A stretch of 64,000 nucleotides of DNA, from contig JANOSH010000001.1 of the NCBI GenBank assembly GCA_031415695.1, forward strand, positions 76,358 to 140,357. The letters are read 5' to 3'. Position numbers and translations under genes: made by a program. The notes beneath the pieces are model-generated. The model saw only the letters and a program-made list of their open reading frames with translations. It was not told the origin of the DNA and did not search any database. Shown one piece after another: positions 52,530 to 61,354 of this stretch (the stretch's first letter is position 1; each line of letters begins with the position of its first letter). Source of the DNA: JANOSH01 sp031415695 (GTDB taxonomy: Bacteria; Actinomycetota; Acidimicrobiia; Acidimicrobiales; Ilumatobacteraceae).

Positions 52530-53294
52530 ATGGCCATTCATGACTCTCAGTCCACCGATCAGACCGTCGCGCATCGTGTCCTTGGTCTCATCGACCTCAC
52601 CGACCTCACGTCGGACTGCTCCCCCGAGGCCATTGATGAGCTGTGCCGCCGGGCTCAGGGACCGTTCGGCTCAACCGCTGCTGTGTGCGTGTGGCCGTTG
52701 TTCGTCGCACAATCGGCCACGCTGCTTGCACATTCGGGAGTGCAGGTCGCAACCGTGGTGAACTTCCCCCACGGGGGCAACGACATCACGGCGACGGTCG
52801 CCGAGACATCCCGGGCTCTGAGCGATGGTGCCACCGAGATCGACATGGTGCTGCCGTTTCACGCCTTTCTCGCCGGGCGCACCACCGAGGTGAGCGCGAT
52901 GGTCGCTGCCGTCCGCCGCGAGACGCACTCGCCTGCGGTTCTCAAGGTGATACTTGAGGCCGGTAGCTACCCATCGCTCGATCTGATCAAGTCCGCAACG
53001 ACTCTCGCCATTGGCGAGGGTGCCGACTTCGTGAAGACATCCACCGGCAAGACCAACGCGTCAGCCACCATCGCGGCGGCGGTGATGATTCTCGATGCAA
53101 TCCGAACCAGCGGCCGAACTGTTGGCCTCAAGGCTTCCGGCGGCATCCGTACCGTCGGCGACGCCAGCCACTACCTCGCCGTTGCCGACCAGATGATGGG
53201 ACCCGACTGGGTGTCAGTGTCGACCTTCCGCTTCGGCGCGAGTGGACTGTTGGACGATGTCGAGGATGCACTCGGCAACGAACCTGTTAGCTGA
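52530..53294 (+). CDS. deoC: deoxyribose-phosphate aldolase
   Basis: The 254-residue class I aldolase splits 2-deoxyribose-5-phosphate into glyceraldehyde-3-phosphate and acetaldehyde in nucleoside salvage. It has the Schiff-base Lys in ADFVKTSTGK, EIDMVLPFHAF, LKVILEAGSY and LKASGGIRT, all key positions of the DeoC barrel. Its 3' end overlaps that of the convergent cyclase giant by eight bases, with stops at 53292-53294 and 53287-53289. Confidence 0.92.
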   Translation: MAIHDSQSTDQTVAHRVLGLIDLTDLTSDCSPEAIDELCRRAQGPFGSTAAVCVWPLFVAQSATLLAHSGVQVATVVNFPHGGNDITATVAETSRALSDGATEIDMVLPFHAFLAGRTTEVSAMVAAVRRETHSPAVLKVILEAGSYPSLDLIKSATTLAIGEGADFVKTSTGKTNASATIAAAVMILDAIRTSGRTVGLKASGGIRTVGDASHYLAVADQMMGPDWVSVSTFRFGASGLLDDVEDALGNEPVS

Positions 53295-56200
53295 CGATTC
53301 GCGTGGCCGCGCACACGGGCGAGTACGGGGCGTCCTGCGGGCCGTAACGCTGCCACTCTTCGACAGTCTGAACCCGACCGGCAATCTGGCAGGCCCGGGC
53401 AATGGCCCGGTCGACATCGAGGGCGATGACCCGTGCGCTGACGCTGTCGATGACCAGCAGATCGCCACCCGGTAGGAACGCCAACTGCTGTGCCAGTACG
53501 GTTGCGAGCGACAGCGCCTCGCCCGTCGAGGCGTCAAGCAGCACCGTGCCATTGGCCGTGACGGCCGCTACTCGCGCACCCGTGGCATCGGCCGCCAACA
53601 GCGAAATGTCGCCGGTGAGTACCCCAACCAAACGTGCGGTGGGCACGGTGGATGCCAGATCGAGAGCGAGTACCCGCGGGCCGGTCGCGACGAACAGTTT
53701 TCGACCATCGCCGGAGAACGCCAACAACGACAGGCCCTCGACGCCAACTGCTACTGCTTCGAGCCGGGATGTCGCGAGGTCGAAGCGTTCCAGGCCACCG
53801 CCGGTCACCATCCATACCTCGCGGCGAAGCGGTCGGAGCGCCAGCGAAGTGAACTCGCCGATTCCTTCGAGCTGTCGCCACTGCGGGGTCTGGCCCCGTT
53901 CCACAATCACCACACCAGTGCTGGCCTTGGTGTCTAGTGCACCACCCAGCACGAGGCGACCGCCGATCGCGTCCTCGGCCAGCAGCGCGCTCGGTCTAAA
54001 GCCGGGGATGAACGTCTCGTCGCCGGTCGGCGCAGCCGTGGCGGCGTTGAGCGAACGAAGCAGCAATCCGGAGGGGTCGATACGCCCAGCGATGACGGTG
54101 CGGTCGTCGAGGAAGCCCGCTCGGCCGTCGAAGACCGGTGATGTGGCTCGCCCGGTAGCCAGATCGACGATCTGACTACTCATCGATTCGACCGGCCCTG
54201 TGAGAATCGCGAGCCGGGTCCCATCTGGGCTGACGGCGGGCGGAGCGAGGCCGGTGAACATCGCCGGCCCGAGCGCCAGACGAGAGCGTTCGAGAACGTT
54301 ACGTCCGTCGAGCGCCACCACGGCAAACCCTCGCTCACCGCCGACGAATGCGGTCGTGCCAGTGGGACCAAGGGCCAAAGAGACGAGCAACCCGAGACCG
54401 GGATCAAGTCGGCCGCGCTCTGGGGGACTGCCCGGGCTGCTGTCGGTCCATATGATGCTCGACCCATCGATCAAGGCCACCCGCGAACCGCCATCCGGAG
54501 CAGCGCTCGTGGCCATCGCCACGTCGGACACGTCGATCAACGGTTCGGGAACGTCGGTGGTTGGGCTTTCGGCGTCGCTTGACGTGCCCGACACTGCGGT
54601 GCCGACTGCCGATATCAGTTGTTGGGTCACCGACTGATCGTCGACGTTTCGTAATTCGGCGCCGACGCGGCGCACGACGTCGTTGCCGAGGAACGCCAAG
54701 CCTGATCCGGTACCGGCGTTGACACGGGGAGACCTGGCACCGCCGGACGCATCCCATTCCCAAGTAGTAGTGGCGGACACGACCGCGAGTCGGCCGTCAT
54801 CAGCGACGGCGATCGATGTGAATGGCTCCAGGGCGGCAGGCGCTAACGGGCGCACGACACGAACCACACTGGGGCCGGCGGGCTCGACGAGCACCACATC
54901 GCCTGAGGAAAGGAGCGCTGCCGCTCGTACCCCACTGGGTGACGATGCCAGCTTGAGGACGGTGGCCGTTAGTTCCAGGTTTGCTGCGACGAGACCGTCG
55001 GCCCGACGGACTGCGAGGGACGAGCCCTGCGAGACGAGGTAGCCCGCGTTCGTTCGCACTAGCCCCGAGACGTTGGCGAATGGTCCGGCGAGAGTGGACG
55101 ATCCGGCCGACCCGAAGCTCCATAGTCGTAACCCGGTGGTGGTCAACATCGCTACATGCTCATCATCGAGAACAGCCAGCGGCGACGCCGGGAAGAGTTC
55201 GGTGATCGAACTGACCGGCACCACGTAACGCAGGACGGCAGGGCTCGTAGCAAGCGCGCCAAGCAGTCTTGCCTGCGCGGCCGGAAGAGGCTCGCGGCGC
55301 ACGGCCTCGGCGGCAGTGAGCAGCTCGAGCTGCGGATCGGTAGTGAATGCCGCGGACTGTCCGGTGAGACGTCGAGCGTCGGCTGTCCGGGCGGCCGCCA
55401 CCGCCTGCGCCGCTGATTCTCGGGCGGCGATGGCCTGGCTGTCGGCTCGTTCTTGCTCGGTCCTCGCCCGTGCCGCCTCGTTGACCGCGGTCCCTCGTTC
55501 GCGCACGGCGACGGTGCCAGCGATAACCGAAGCCACGAGCAAGACGGCGATGCCAGCGAGCAGCCCACGCAATCGGCGGTTGGCCCGTCGTTGCGCCACG
55601 AGTTGTGTCCGAACGGCTAATTGCGACGCCTGATGGGCGGAGAGGCTCGCGGCCACATAGTCGCGGGCAACAGTTCCCCAACCTTCGGTTCCGCCAGCCA
55701 CACTGTCGAGTGCAAGCTCAAGTCGGCCGCCACGCAGTAAGTCGGCGGGGTGGCATCCGACCTCATCCCATTGTGCGGCCTGTTCGCTTACCGAGCGTCG
55801 AAACCGGATGCGGTCTCGGTCCTCTTCGAGCCACCCCCTCAACCGCGGCCACTCGCGTAGCAGGGCCTCGTGTGCGATCTGGACGAATTGTCCGTCGCTG
55901 ACCACGAGCCGGGCATCGACCGCCGGGCGCAAGACAGCCTCAGCGCCGTCGGGCGTGGTGCCCAGCAATTCGGCGATTGCGGCCCGGGCCAAGCGGCGCC
56001 GGGCTGGCTCGCCGGCGTCGCCAAGTTCGGCCAATTCGACGAACAACGAGCGGATCAGCCGTTGTCCGTCAGCGTCGAGTCCAGCGACGAGTTCATCGGC
56101 CGTCGATGCAATGGCCCCGCGCACGCCGCCGGCCTCGCGATAATCAGCGATCGTCAGCGTCGCCCCGCGCCTGCGCCTCCAGGTCTCGCGTAGGGCATGC

Positions 56201-58218
56201 GATACGAGCGGGAGCGCGCCGGGCTCGGCGGCGGCGTCGGCCACAATCAAGTCGCCGAGTCCCGGCTCGACCACCAGGCCCGACCGTTGGGCCGGACCGG
56301 TTACCACGTCGATCAACTGCTCGGGTCCGAGGGGGCCAACCAAAACGTGGTTTCGTTCGACTGTCGCGGCCAGCGACCGGTGGGCGGTCAGGTCGCCGTA
56401 ACGATCGGCCCGCAATGCAAGCACGGCGCGTACCGCTCTGCGAGGATCACTAACACACGCCAGCAGGCGATCGATCAAGGCGTGGCGAGGATCGTCGAGG
56501 CCCGATGGCAACAGTTCCTCCGCCTGGTCGATGAACAACACGACATCGGCGTTGGCCGGCAACGTGTCGATGGCCCGCCGAATAGCGTCGGGGTCGTCTC
56601 GGGTCGCTTCGACCACGATGATGGGCCACGTCTCGCTGTCCGGCAGTGCCCCTCGGGCTAGCGCAGGGAGTAAGCCGGCGCGCACTAGCGACGACTTCCC
56701 GGAACCGGAGGGCCCGGTTACCGTCAGGAACCGGTTTCTGGCGATTCGTCCGAGTAGCAGCGCGACATCGTCGTCGCGTCCGAAGAAGACTTCGGCATCA
56801 CCTTGCCCGTAGGGGACGAGTCCCTTGAAGGGCTGTGCGCCACTGATGACCTCATCGAGCGCTCGCCCCGAGCGCGCTGCGGCGGCCAGTTCGGTGACAC
56901 GCGCCGGGTTGCCGCCAGCCGCCTCGTGTAACCGGGCTAGCGCCGTAGCGTCGATGGTCCCGAGCATGCTGGCGACGGCGGCTGAAGTTTCGGCCACCGT
57001 CCAGGGCGTCAGCGACACCGACGTGGCGTGGGGCAGTCCTTCCACTTTGGACAAGATCGCTGGCAGCGCAGTGTTAGGAAGTGCGTCGCGATGCGCCACC
57101 ACGAGTAGAAGCCCGGGCGGCGCCAGTTGTATGAGCGATGCCAGTTCGTTCGCAGCGAAGAGCCCGAGTGCTTCGGCGTCGTCGACGAGCAACAGTAGCG
57201 GGGTGTCGGAAGCGATCGAAGTTAGTGCTGCGACGATCGGTTCGATACGTTCGGTTCCCACTCGTGCGGTGGCGGAGGTCGGGACGGTCGCGTTGGCGGA
57301 AAGGTGTAGTGCCACGGCCGGTATGCGCGCGGCTACTTCGGCGGCGAGTGGGCCGAGCACGGCCCGGACCCGGTCGGGAGAACTGGCCCGAACCCACCAT
57401 CGCAGCGCATCGGACAGCGGGTCGACTCGCGCCGAACCGGCAAGAGCTACCGCACCGTGCTGGCGCGTCAACTCGCCCGAGATCTCGGCAACGAGCCGGG
57501 TCTTGCCACTGCCCGGTAGCCCGGTGAGCATGACTACGGCCGGTTCCCCCGACGCCACCCGATCCCAGGACGCCTGGAGGAGGTCGCGGGCCTCGGTCCG
57601 CCCGACGAATGGCAGCAAGCCAGTTGGATCGAGCATCGGCGGGACGGGGATTGTTCCGGGGGTCGTTGAGCTCGTCGATACCGTGCCGTCGGACGACCAG
57701 TCGAACGCCACACTCGGCACGGCCTCGGCGAATCCCTTCAGTTGCAACGACCCGACCGGGGTGGCTCGCTGCGCAAACTCTCGTTCGACGAGCGCGGCGA
57801 CGGTGGCGGTGGCCAGAACCTGGCCCGGCTGGGCGGCCGAACACAGTCGCGCCGCTTCGACCACCGGACGACCAAACCAGTCGCCCCCTTCGCCTGTTGC
57901 TTCGCCCGTCGCCACCCCGACACGAATGGCCACCGGAACGCTGAGGTCGCGGGCGGCCAGGCGTGCCGTAGCGCGTTGCAGTGCTATGGCGCAGGCCACC
58001 GCGTCAGTTGGTCCGGTGATGAATGCGACCATCAGACCGTCGCCCTGGCTCTTGATCTCGACGCCACCAAAGGCGTCGATCGGTCGGCGCAACCCGGCGA
58101 AAAGATCCCGGCGTAACTCGTCACTGCCAGCGTCGCCGAGCTGTTCGAGAAGCGCGGTGGAATTGACCAGGTCGCAGAACAGCAGCGAGACCACGTGCCG
58201 TCGAGCTTCAGACGCCAT
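53287..58218 (-). CDS. giant class III cyclase-AAA-nSTAND-propeller sensor protein
   Basis: The order from the start (ATG 58218; an in-frame GTG lies at 58227) is a class III nucleotide cyclase domain (about 8-175; LLFCDLVNST and KSQGDGLMVAF supply metal-binding acids, WFGRPVVEAARLC the C-terminal signature). Next come a first NTPase (FVGRTEARDLL, GLPGSGKTRL near 220) and a second, STAND-type NTPase (GRDDDVALLLG, TGPSGSGKSSLVRAG near 500, VVLFIDQAEEL). A single membrane segment (LRGLLAGIAVLLVASVIAG, about 885-905) precedes roughly 650 residues of beta-propeller-like repeats. The propeller would lie across the membrane from the cyclase and NTPases. Whether the cyclase is active is unclear, since the usual transition-state Arg/Asn pair is hard to assign. 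It is probably a signal-integrating protein. Confidence 0.85.
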   Translation of the reverse strand: MASEARRHVVSLLFCDLVNSTALLEQLGDAGSDELRRDLFAGLRRPIDAFGGVEIKSQGDGLMVAFITGPTDAVACAIALQRATARLAARDLSVPVAIRVGVATGEATGEGGDWFGRPVVEAARLCSAAQPGQVLATATVAALVEREFAQRATPVGSLQLKGFAEAVPSVAFDWSSDGTVSTSSTTPGTIPVPPMLDPTGLLPFVGRTEARDLLQASWDRVASGEPAVVMLTGLPGSGKTRLVAEISGELTRQHGAVALAGSARVDPLSDALRWWVRASSPDRVRAVLGPLAAEVAARIPAVALHLSANATVPTSATARVGTERIEPIVAALTSIASDTPLLLLVDDAEALGLFAANELASLIQLAPPGLLLVVAHRDALPNTALPAILSKVEGLPHATSVSLTPWTVAETSAAVASMLGTIDATALARLHEAAGGNPARVTELAAAARSGRALDEVISGAQPFKGLVPYGQGDAEVFFGRDDDVALLLGRIARNRFLTVTGPSGSGKSSLVRAGLLPALARGALPDSETWPIIVVEATRDDPDAIRRAIDTLPANADVVLFIDQAEELLPSGLDDPRHALIDRLLACVSDPRRAVRAVLALRADRYGDLTAHRSLAATVERNHVLVGPLGPEQLIDVVTGPAQRSGLVVEPGLGDLIVADAAAEPGALPLVSHALRETWRRRRGATLTIADYREAGGVRGAIASTADELVAGLDADGQRLIRSLFVELAELGDAGEPARRRLARAAIAELLGTTPDGAEAVLRPAVDARLVVSDGQFVQIAHEALLREWPRLRGWLEEDRDRIRFRRSVSEQAAQWDEVGCHPADLLRGGRLELALDSVAGGTEGWGTVARDYVAASLSAHQASQLAVRTQLVAQRRANRRLRGLLAGIAVLLVASVIAGTVAVRERGTAVNEAARARTEQERADSQAIAARESAAQAVAAARTADARRLTGQSAAFTTDPQLELLTAAEAVRREPLPAAQARLLGALATSPAVLRYVVPVSSITELFPASPLAVLDDEHVAMLTTTGLRLWSFGSAGSSTLAGPFANVSGLVRTNAGYLVSQGSSLAVRRADGLVAANLELTATVLKLASSPSGVRAAALLSSGDVVLVEPAGPSVVRVVRPLAPAALEPFTSIAVADDGRLAVVSATTTWEWDASGGARSPRVNAGTGSGLAFLGNDVVRRVGAELRNVDDQSVTQQLISAVGTAVSGTSSDAESPTTDVPEPLIDVSDVAMATSAAPDGGSRVALIDGSSIIWTDSSPGSPPERGRLDPGLGLLVSLALGPTGTTAFVGGERGFAVVALDGRNVLERSRLALGPAMFTGLAPPAVSPDGTRLAILTGPVESMSSQIVDLATGRATSPVFDGRAGFLDDRTVIAGRIDPSGLLLRSLNAATAAPTGDETFIPGFRPSALLAEDAIGGRLVLGGALDTKASTGVVIVERGQTPQWRQLEGIGEFTSLALRPLRREVWMVTGGGLERFDLATSRLEAVAVGVEGLSLLAFSGDGRKLFVATGPRVLALDLASTVPTARLVGVLTGDISLLAADATGARVAAVTANGTVLLDASTGEALSLATVLAQQLAFLPGGDLLVIDSVSARVIALDVDRAIARACQIAGRVQTVEEWQRYGPQDAPYSPVCAATRIVS

Positions 58219-58394
58219 GATAAACACCTGGTAGCAAGGCGCTCGGGGTGCCGACCCAGGTGACGAGGACTTCGTCGGGTGAATCGTGGCGTCGTTGGTT
58301 CACGAAGCTCGGCGCCTGACACCGGCGCTGACACCGGCGACCACCATGTACCAGATTGGTCTGCATGGCGTCGAGGGCGGCGAAGTCGACAACT

Positions 58395-58595
58395 TCAAAC
58401 GCACATTCGGGTTCGTACCCCCAAACCCATCACCACCCGTCGCAAGACCGTCCCGCCCGAAGCCTCGAACACCTTTCGAACGGCCTCGTCATGCTGCGTC
58501 AGCGCCGCCCGAATTAGTTCGGGCGACTCTTCCCATAACCGCGTCGAACCCTCGATATCGGTAAACAGAAACGTCACGGTCCCGGACGCACGCAC
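58395..58595 (-). pseudogene. fragment of a second class III cyclase regulator
   Basis: From GTG 58595 the sequence reads VRASGTVTFLFTDIEGSTRL, then EESPELIRAALTQHDEAVRK, the N-terminus of the common actinobacterial cyclase-LuxR/NTPase regulators. The next motif should be GTVxxxxGDGF, but the frame is disturbed (GGTVLRRVVMGLG) and closes at 58395 after about 66 codons. The remainder, normally 900 or more residues, is absent here; a later part of such a protein occurs at 60143 on the other strand. Confidence 0.6.
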
Positions 58596-58758
58596 AACCA
58601 CACCATAGCCCCGGCACCAAAGTGGCCGATCAACCGAGGATGGCTTTCGCCTTCGCTCGGGTCGCGTGTGGGGATGTACCCCAAAAAACAGCCCTTTCCC
58701 CCAACGGGCGGACCCCACCGGCCGACCCCACCGGTTGACCCGAAGAATCTAGGAGGTT

Positions 58759-59074
58759 CTAGGCGTCACGGCGGTGCACGATCGACACGATCTCGATGAC
58801 CAGGACCGCATCGATGATGCTGTAGATGACTCGATACTCGCCGCGGCGAGCGGTGTACAGCGGGAACAGCGAGACCCGCTTGAACAGCCGCAAGCGTCTC
58901 ACCGTCGCCGACGATGGCCAGCGTTTCGATGAGCGCGTCATAGTCATCGGCGCCCAGCAGCACCGCTACTCGGCTTCCATTGCGGGTGACCTCGAACCGC
59001 TCATGATGCAGCTCAGCCGCCTCCACGAGCTTCGAGAAGCTCCCACGAGCTGCCGCAACCGAGATCGTCGTCAT
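58759..59074 (-). pseudogene. YefM antitoxin fused by deletion to the end of a RelE toxin
   Basis: ATG 59074 starts a YefM/Phd antitoxin (MTTISVAAARGSFSKLVEAA, then FEVTRNGSRVAVLLGADDYD) that is lost after AAVQAG. Immediately afterwards, in another frame, comes the C-terminal part of a RelE toxin (LYTARRGEYRVIYSIIDAVL, ending VHRRDA). The antitoxin tail and the toxin's first half are missing, so one deletion of perhaps 200 bases is likely. A TATAAT box lies just upstream of the ATG on the minus strand (59084-59089 region). Confidence 0.7.
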
Positions 59075-59120
59075 GTACACGATTATAGCGCAGTGCAGCA
59101 GAAGTCAGACAGAGCAGCGC

Positions 59121-59459
59121 ATGAACGGCGACACCTTCCACAACCATACTCATATTCTCCCTGACGCCAGCGGCGCGCTCGGCTGGGTGCGTAATGACGA
59201 ATACGCCGGGCTGCGGCCGTGCCTGGTGGTCGAGGTGCTGTCGTGATCAACCGCCGTCGATGACCTCAACTTGAAACTGCCGCGGTATAAGCAGGTGCCA
59301 TCGCTCGAAGCGATCTTGTTCGTGAATCCGGTGCCGTTGTACGCCGAGCTGTTCACCCGGTCGGGGGACGAGTGGTGCAAGCAGCACCTTACTGATGCCG
59401 ACGCCACCATCGTGCTGCCCTGCCCGCCGACCGTCGTTCGTCTCGGCGATCTGGCCTAA
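59121..59459 (+). pseudogene. Uma2-family (DUF820) endonuclease-like fragment
   Basis: The frame from ATG 59121 reads HILPDASGALGWVRNDEYAG, then LRPCLVVEVLS and a TGA at 59244-59246. The same frame continues STAVDDLNLKLPRYKQVPSL and LEAILFVNPVPLYAELFTRS to TAA 59457-59459. This matches the core of Uma2-type PD-(D/E)XK proteins (VEVLSPST then K..RY). The first third of the family is missing and the stop sits within the active-site strand-turn, so it is dead. Confidence 0.65.
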
Positions 59460-59599
59460 CTCTCCTCGCGCTGACTTGCGACGATCGACGCACCTAATCA
59501 GCGCGGGCCCGACCAAGATCGACCGAGCGTGCTCACTCGATCCACCGCGGGTCATGATGTCGATCGGGTCGGTTGGCGTCGACTATCGCAAGCTCGGTA

Positions 59600-59854
59600 T
59601 CAGTAGTGGTACCGGGCGGCGACAATGATCAGGTCGTCGCCGTCGACGAGGTACACGAGTCGATGTTCTTCGGTGATCCGCCGTGACCAGGCGCCGGCCA
59701 GGTCGTACCGAAGCGGTTCGGGTTTTCCGATCCCGTCGAATGGGGATCGAAGCGTCTCGGCGATCAGTCGGTTCAACCGCTTGGCGACCGCCCGATCTTC
59801 GGCTTGCCAATGCAGGTAATCGTCCCAGCCGTTCTTGTCGAAGACCAGCCTCAC
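59600..59854 (-). CDS. yoeB: YoeB/Txe-type mRNA interferase toxin
   Basis: The 84-residue protein MRLVFDKNGWDDYLHWQAED, then LNRLIAETLRSPFDGIGKPE, AWSRRITEEHRLVYLV and the C-terminal AARYHY, is a standard YoeB ribosome-dependent RNase with its catalytic Glu, Arg and C-terminal His-Tyr. Its ATG overlaps the YefM stop by four bases. The gene is complete. Confidence 0.92.
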   Translation of the reverse strand: MRLVFDKNGWDDYLHWQAEDRAVAKRLNRLIAETLRSPFDGIGKPEPLRYDLAGAWSRRITEEHRLVYLVDGDDLIIVAARYHY

Positions 59855-60102
59855 TCGAGGCCGATGAGGTCGTGGGGCTCGACCTCACCACGACGGACGC
59901 GGGAAAGCGATTCGCGGAGACGCTCGGCATTCTTCGGGGAACGCAGTAGGTACGCCGTCTCCTGAATGGAGTTCCACTCGGCCTCGGACACCAGCACTGC
60001 GTTCCCACCGGTCGAGACGATTACGACCGCTGACCGATCGTCGTTGACCTCACGAATGAGCGGAAACAGACGCCTTCGTGCCTCGGATGCCGTGATGTTC
60101 AC
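59851..60102 (-). CDS. yefM: YefM antitoxin
   Basis: The 83-residue protein starts at GTG 60102 (VNITASEARRRLFPLIREVN) and continues AVVIVSTGGNAVLVSEAEW and NSIQETAYLLRSPKNAERL, the YefM/Phd fold whose tail blocks YoeB. The start codon is the first triplet of a long inverted repeat (60102-60138), the probable self-operator. Confidence 0.9.
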   Translation of the reverse strand: MNITASEARRRLFPLIREVNDDRSAVVIVSTGGNAVLVSEAEWNSIQETAYLLRSPKNAERLRESLSRVRRGEVEPHDLIGLE

Positions 60103-60138
60103 TGCCCTATGGTACCACTTTTCGGTACCATAGGGCAG
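60102..60138. promoter_or_regulatory. 15-bp perfect inverted repeat at the yefM start
   Basis: CTGCCCTATGGTACC (60102-60116) and GGTACCATAGGGCAG (60124-60138) are exact inverse copies separated by seven bases. The repeat adjoins the yefM GTG, so the promoter must overlap it. YefM-YoeB complexes repress by binding palindromes here. It could also form a hairpin in RNA read from either side. Confidence 0.7.
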
Positions 60139-60142
60139 CAGG

Positions 60143-60335
60143 GTGAGGCCAGCATTACCAGCGCCGCATCGGTTGAAGGATCTCGCCCGACCCGAGGACG
60201 TATGGCAGATCACCGACGCCGCCTTACCGAGCGAGTTCCCTCCACTGCGTTCGCTTGATGCCGTGCCGAACAACTTGCCGGTGCAACTGTCGACGTTCGT
60301 CGGGAGGCTGGAGGAGATTGCGACGGTTGCCGGGG
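60143..60335 (+). pseudogene. internal fragment of a cyclase-NTPase transcriptional regulator
   Basis: The frame reads HRLKDLARPEDVWQITDAAL and LRSLDAVPNNLPVQLSTFVG, then RLEEIATVAG before similarity ends. This is the linker between the cyclase domain and the NTPase (normally FVGRxxE followed by a P-loop) of cyclase/LuxR-type regulators. No start, P-loop or DNA-binding part is present. Together with 58395-58595 it may derive from one ancestral gene that was broken and partly inverted. Confidence 0.5.
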
Positions 60336-60442
60336 GGTCAGGGACTGCCAGCCGAACGCCGGGCGCAGATCTCCGACGCTTTGATGCAGCGCTGCTGGTG
60401 AGCAGTCCGCGCAACGGAGACCACCGCGCATGTCGTCGGGGG

Positions 60443-60470
60443 TGCGTATTGCTTTACGCATCGCTACACT
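60443..60470 (+). promoter_or_regulatory. mazEF promoter/operator
   Basis: TGCGTA (60443-60448) and TACGCA (60455-60460) form an inverted repeat with a six-base spacer, followed by a TACACT -10 box (60465-60470) six bases before the ATG. The arrangement suggests repression by MazE/MazEF and a nearly leaderless mRNA. Confidence 0.5.
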
Positions 60471-60476
60471 GCACGT

Positions 60477-60722
60477 ATGTCGCCGTTGAACGTCAAGCTA
60501 GAAGACCGGGATATAGCTCGTTTAGACGAGGCGATTGCCCGCGGATTCGCCGCTAACCGGTCCGACGCCATGCGTATTGCACTGCGGGGCCAACTGCTCG
60601 CCTGGGACCGCCAAGCCTGGGACGACGCGTGGGCCCAAGCGGTACCAAGCGAACTTGATGAGTTCACCGATCAAAACGCCCGGACCGTTGGTGCATGGAC
60701 AGATCTGGACAGCGACACGTGA
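60477..60722 (+). CDS. mazE: MazE-like ribbon-helix-helix antitoxin
   Basis: The 81-residue protein MSPLNVKLEDRDIARLDEAI, then NRSDAMRIALRGQLLAWDRQ, has a ribbon-helix-helix N-terminus and an acidic C-terminal toxin-binding tail. The stop overlaps the toxin start by GTGA. The pair is intact. Confidence 0.82.
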   Translation: MSPLNVKLEDRDIARLDEAIARGFAANRSDAMRIALRGQLLAWDRQAWDDAWAQAVPSELDEFTDQNARTVGAWTDLDSDT

Positions 60723-61057
60723 CAGCCGCAGCGCCAAGACGAGGCGACATCTGGTGGGTGCCCGCGGGCTCCAAGCTACGACCAGTGGTGGTCGTGTCCG
60801 CCGACAGCATGAATCGCCGCCTCACCAAGGTACTCGTCATCCCGGGCACCACGAACGTGCGCGGGTGGCCCGACGAAGTGCTTCTGGATCCCGGCACCCT
60901 GCATGAACCAACTGCGTTCTGTTGCCGCGAGGTCACGCCGCTGGCCATCACAGACTTGGTCAGCCGCGCCGGATCAGTGTCGAACCCATGGCTCGTAAGT
61001 CTGTGTCGAACGCTCGCCCGTGTCTTCGACTGCAACGAAGACACCGCGAGGTCGTAG
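60719..61057 (+). CDS. mazF: MazF/PemK-type endoribonuclease toxin
   Basis: The 112-residue protein from GTG 60719 contains PRRGDIWWVPAGSKLRPVVV, VLVIPGTTNVRG and EPTAFCCREVTPLAITDL, the SH3-like MazF fold with its conserved RxGDIWW, RPVVVVS and late Thr/Ser residues. It cleaves specific RNA sequences when not bound by its antitoxin. The gene is complete. Confidence 0.88.
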   Translation: MTAAAPRRGDIWWVPAGSKLRPVVVVSADSMNRRLTKVLVIPGTTNVRGWPDEVLLDPGTLHEPTAFCCREVTPLAITDLVSRAGSVSNPWLVSLCRTLARVFDCNEDTARS

Positions 61058-61159
61058 CCAAAGGGCCGACAGCTCAGACCAGGTGAAGTCGAAGGACGGC
61101 GACGGCGCCTCGCGCCTGGGTTCGCCACGTCAGCAGGTCGGCGAAACTTCGTGGTCTCG

Positions 61160-61330
61160 TTATGCGCTCGGAACTTCGGGTGTCCAGGCCGGGGGAATGG
61201 CGAGCCGCTCGATCCGCTCTTTAGTTCCCTGGCTCACCGCACCGCCATTGGTGGCGACATAGCGGAATCCGCCCGTCCTCTCAAGAGATGCGTCGAAGGC
61301 TTGTGGTTCGGCCCTCTGATTAACTTGGCC
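61160..61330 (-). pseudogene. fragment of a type IB DNA topoisomerase N-terminus
   Basis: On the minus strand the sequence GGFRYVATNGGAVSQGTKER, then IERLAIPPAWTPEV, matches the N-terminal domain of bacterial topoisomerase IB (typically GFxYxDxxGxxVxDxxxLxRIxxLAIPPAWxxVWI). The frame ends at TAA 61160-61162 right where the family continues VWI, and the catalytic domain is absent. It is an orphan piece of about 45-55 codons. Confidence 0.55.
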
Positions 61331-61354
61331 CGATTGTGCGCTTACGTGTTCTCA

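Noticed and set aside
58316..58339. two tandem copies of CTGACACCGGCG
   Set aside because: A single 12-bp tandem duplication, too short for a CRISPR array or an iteron origin.
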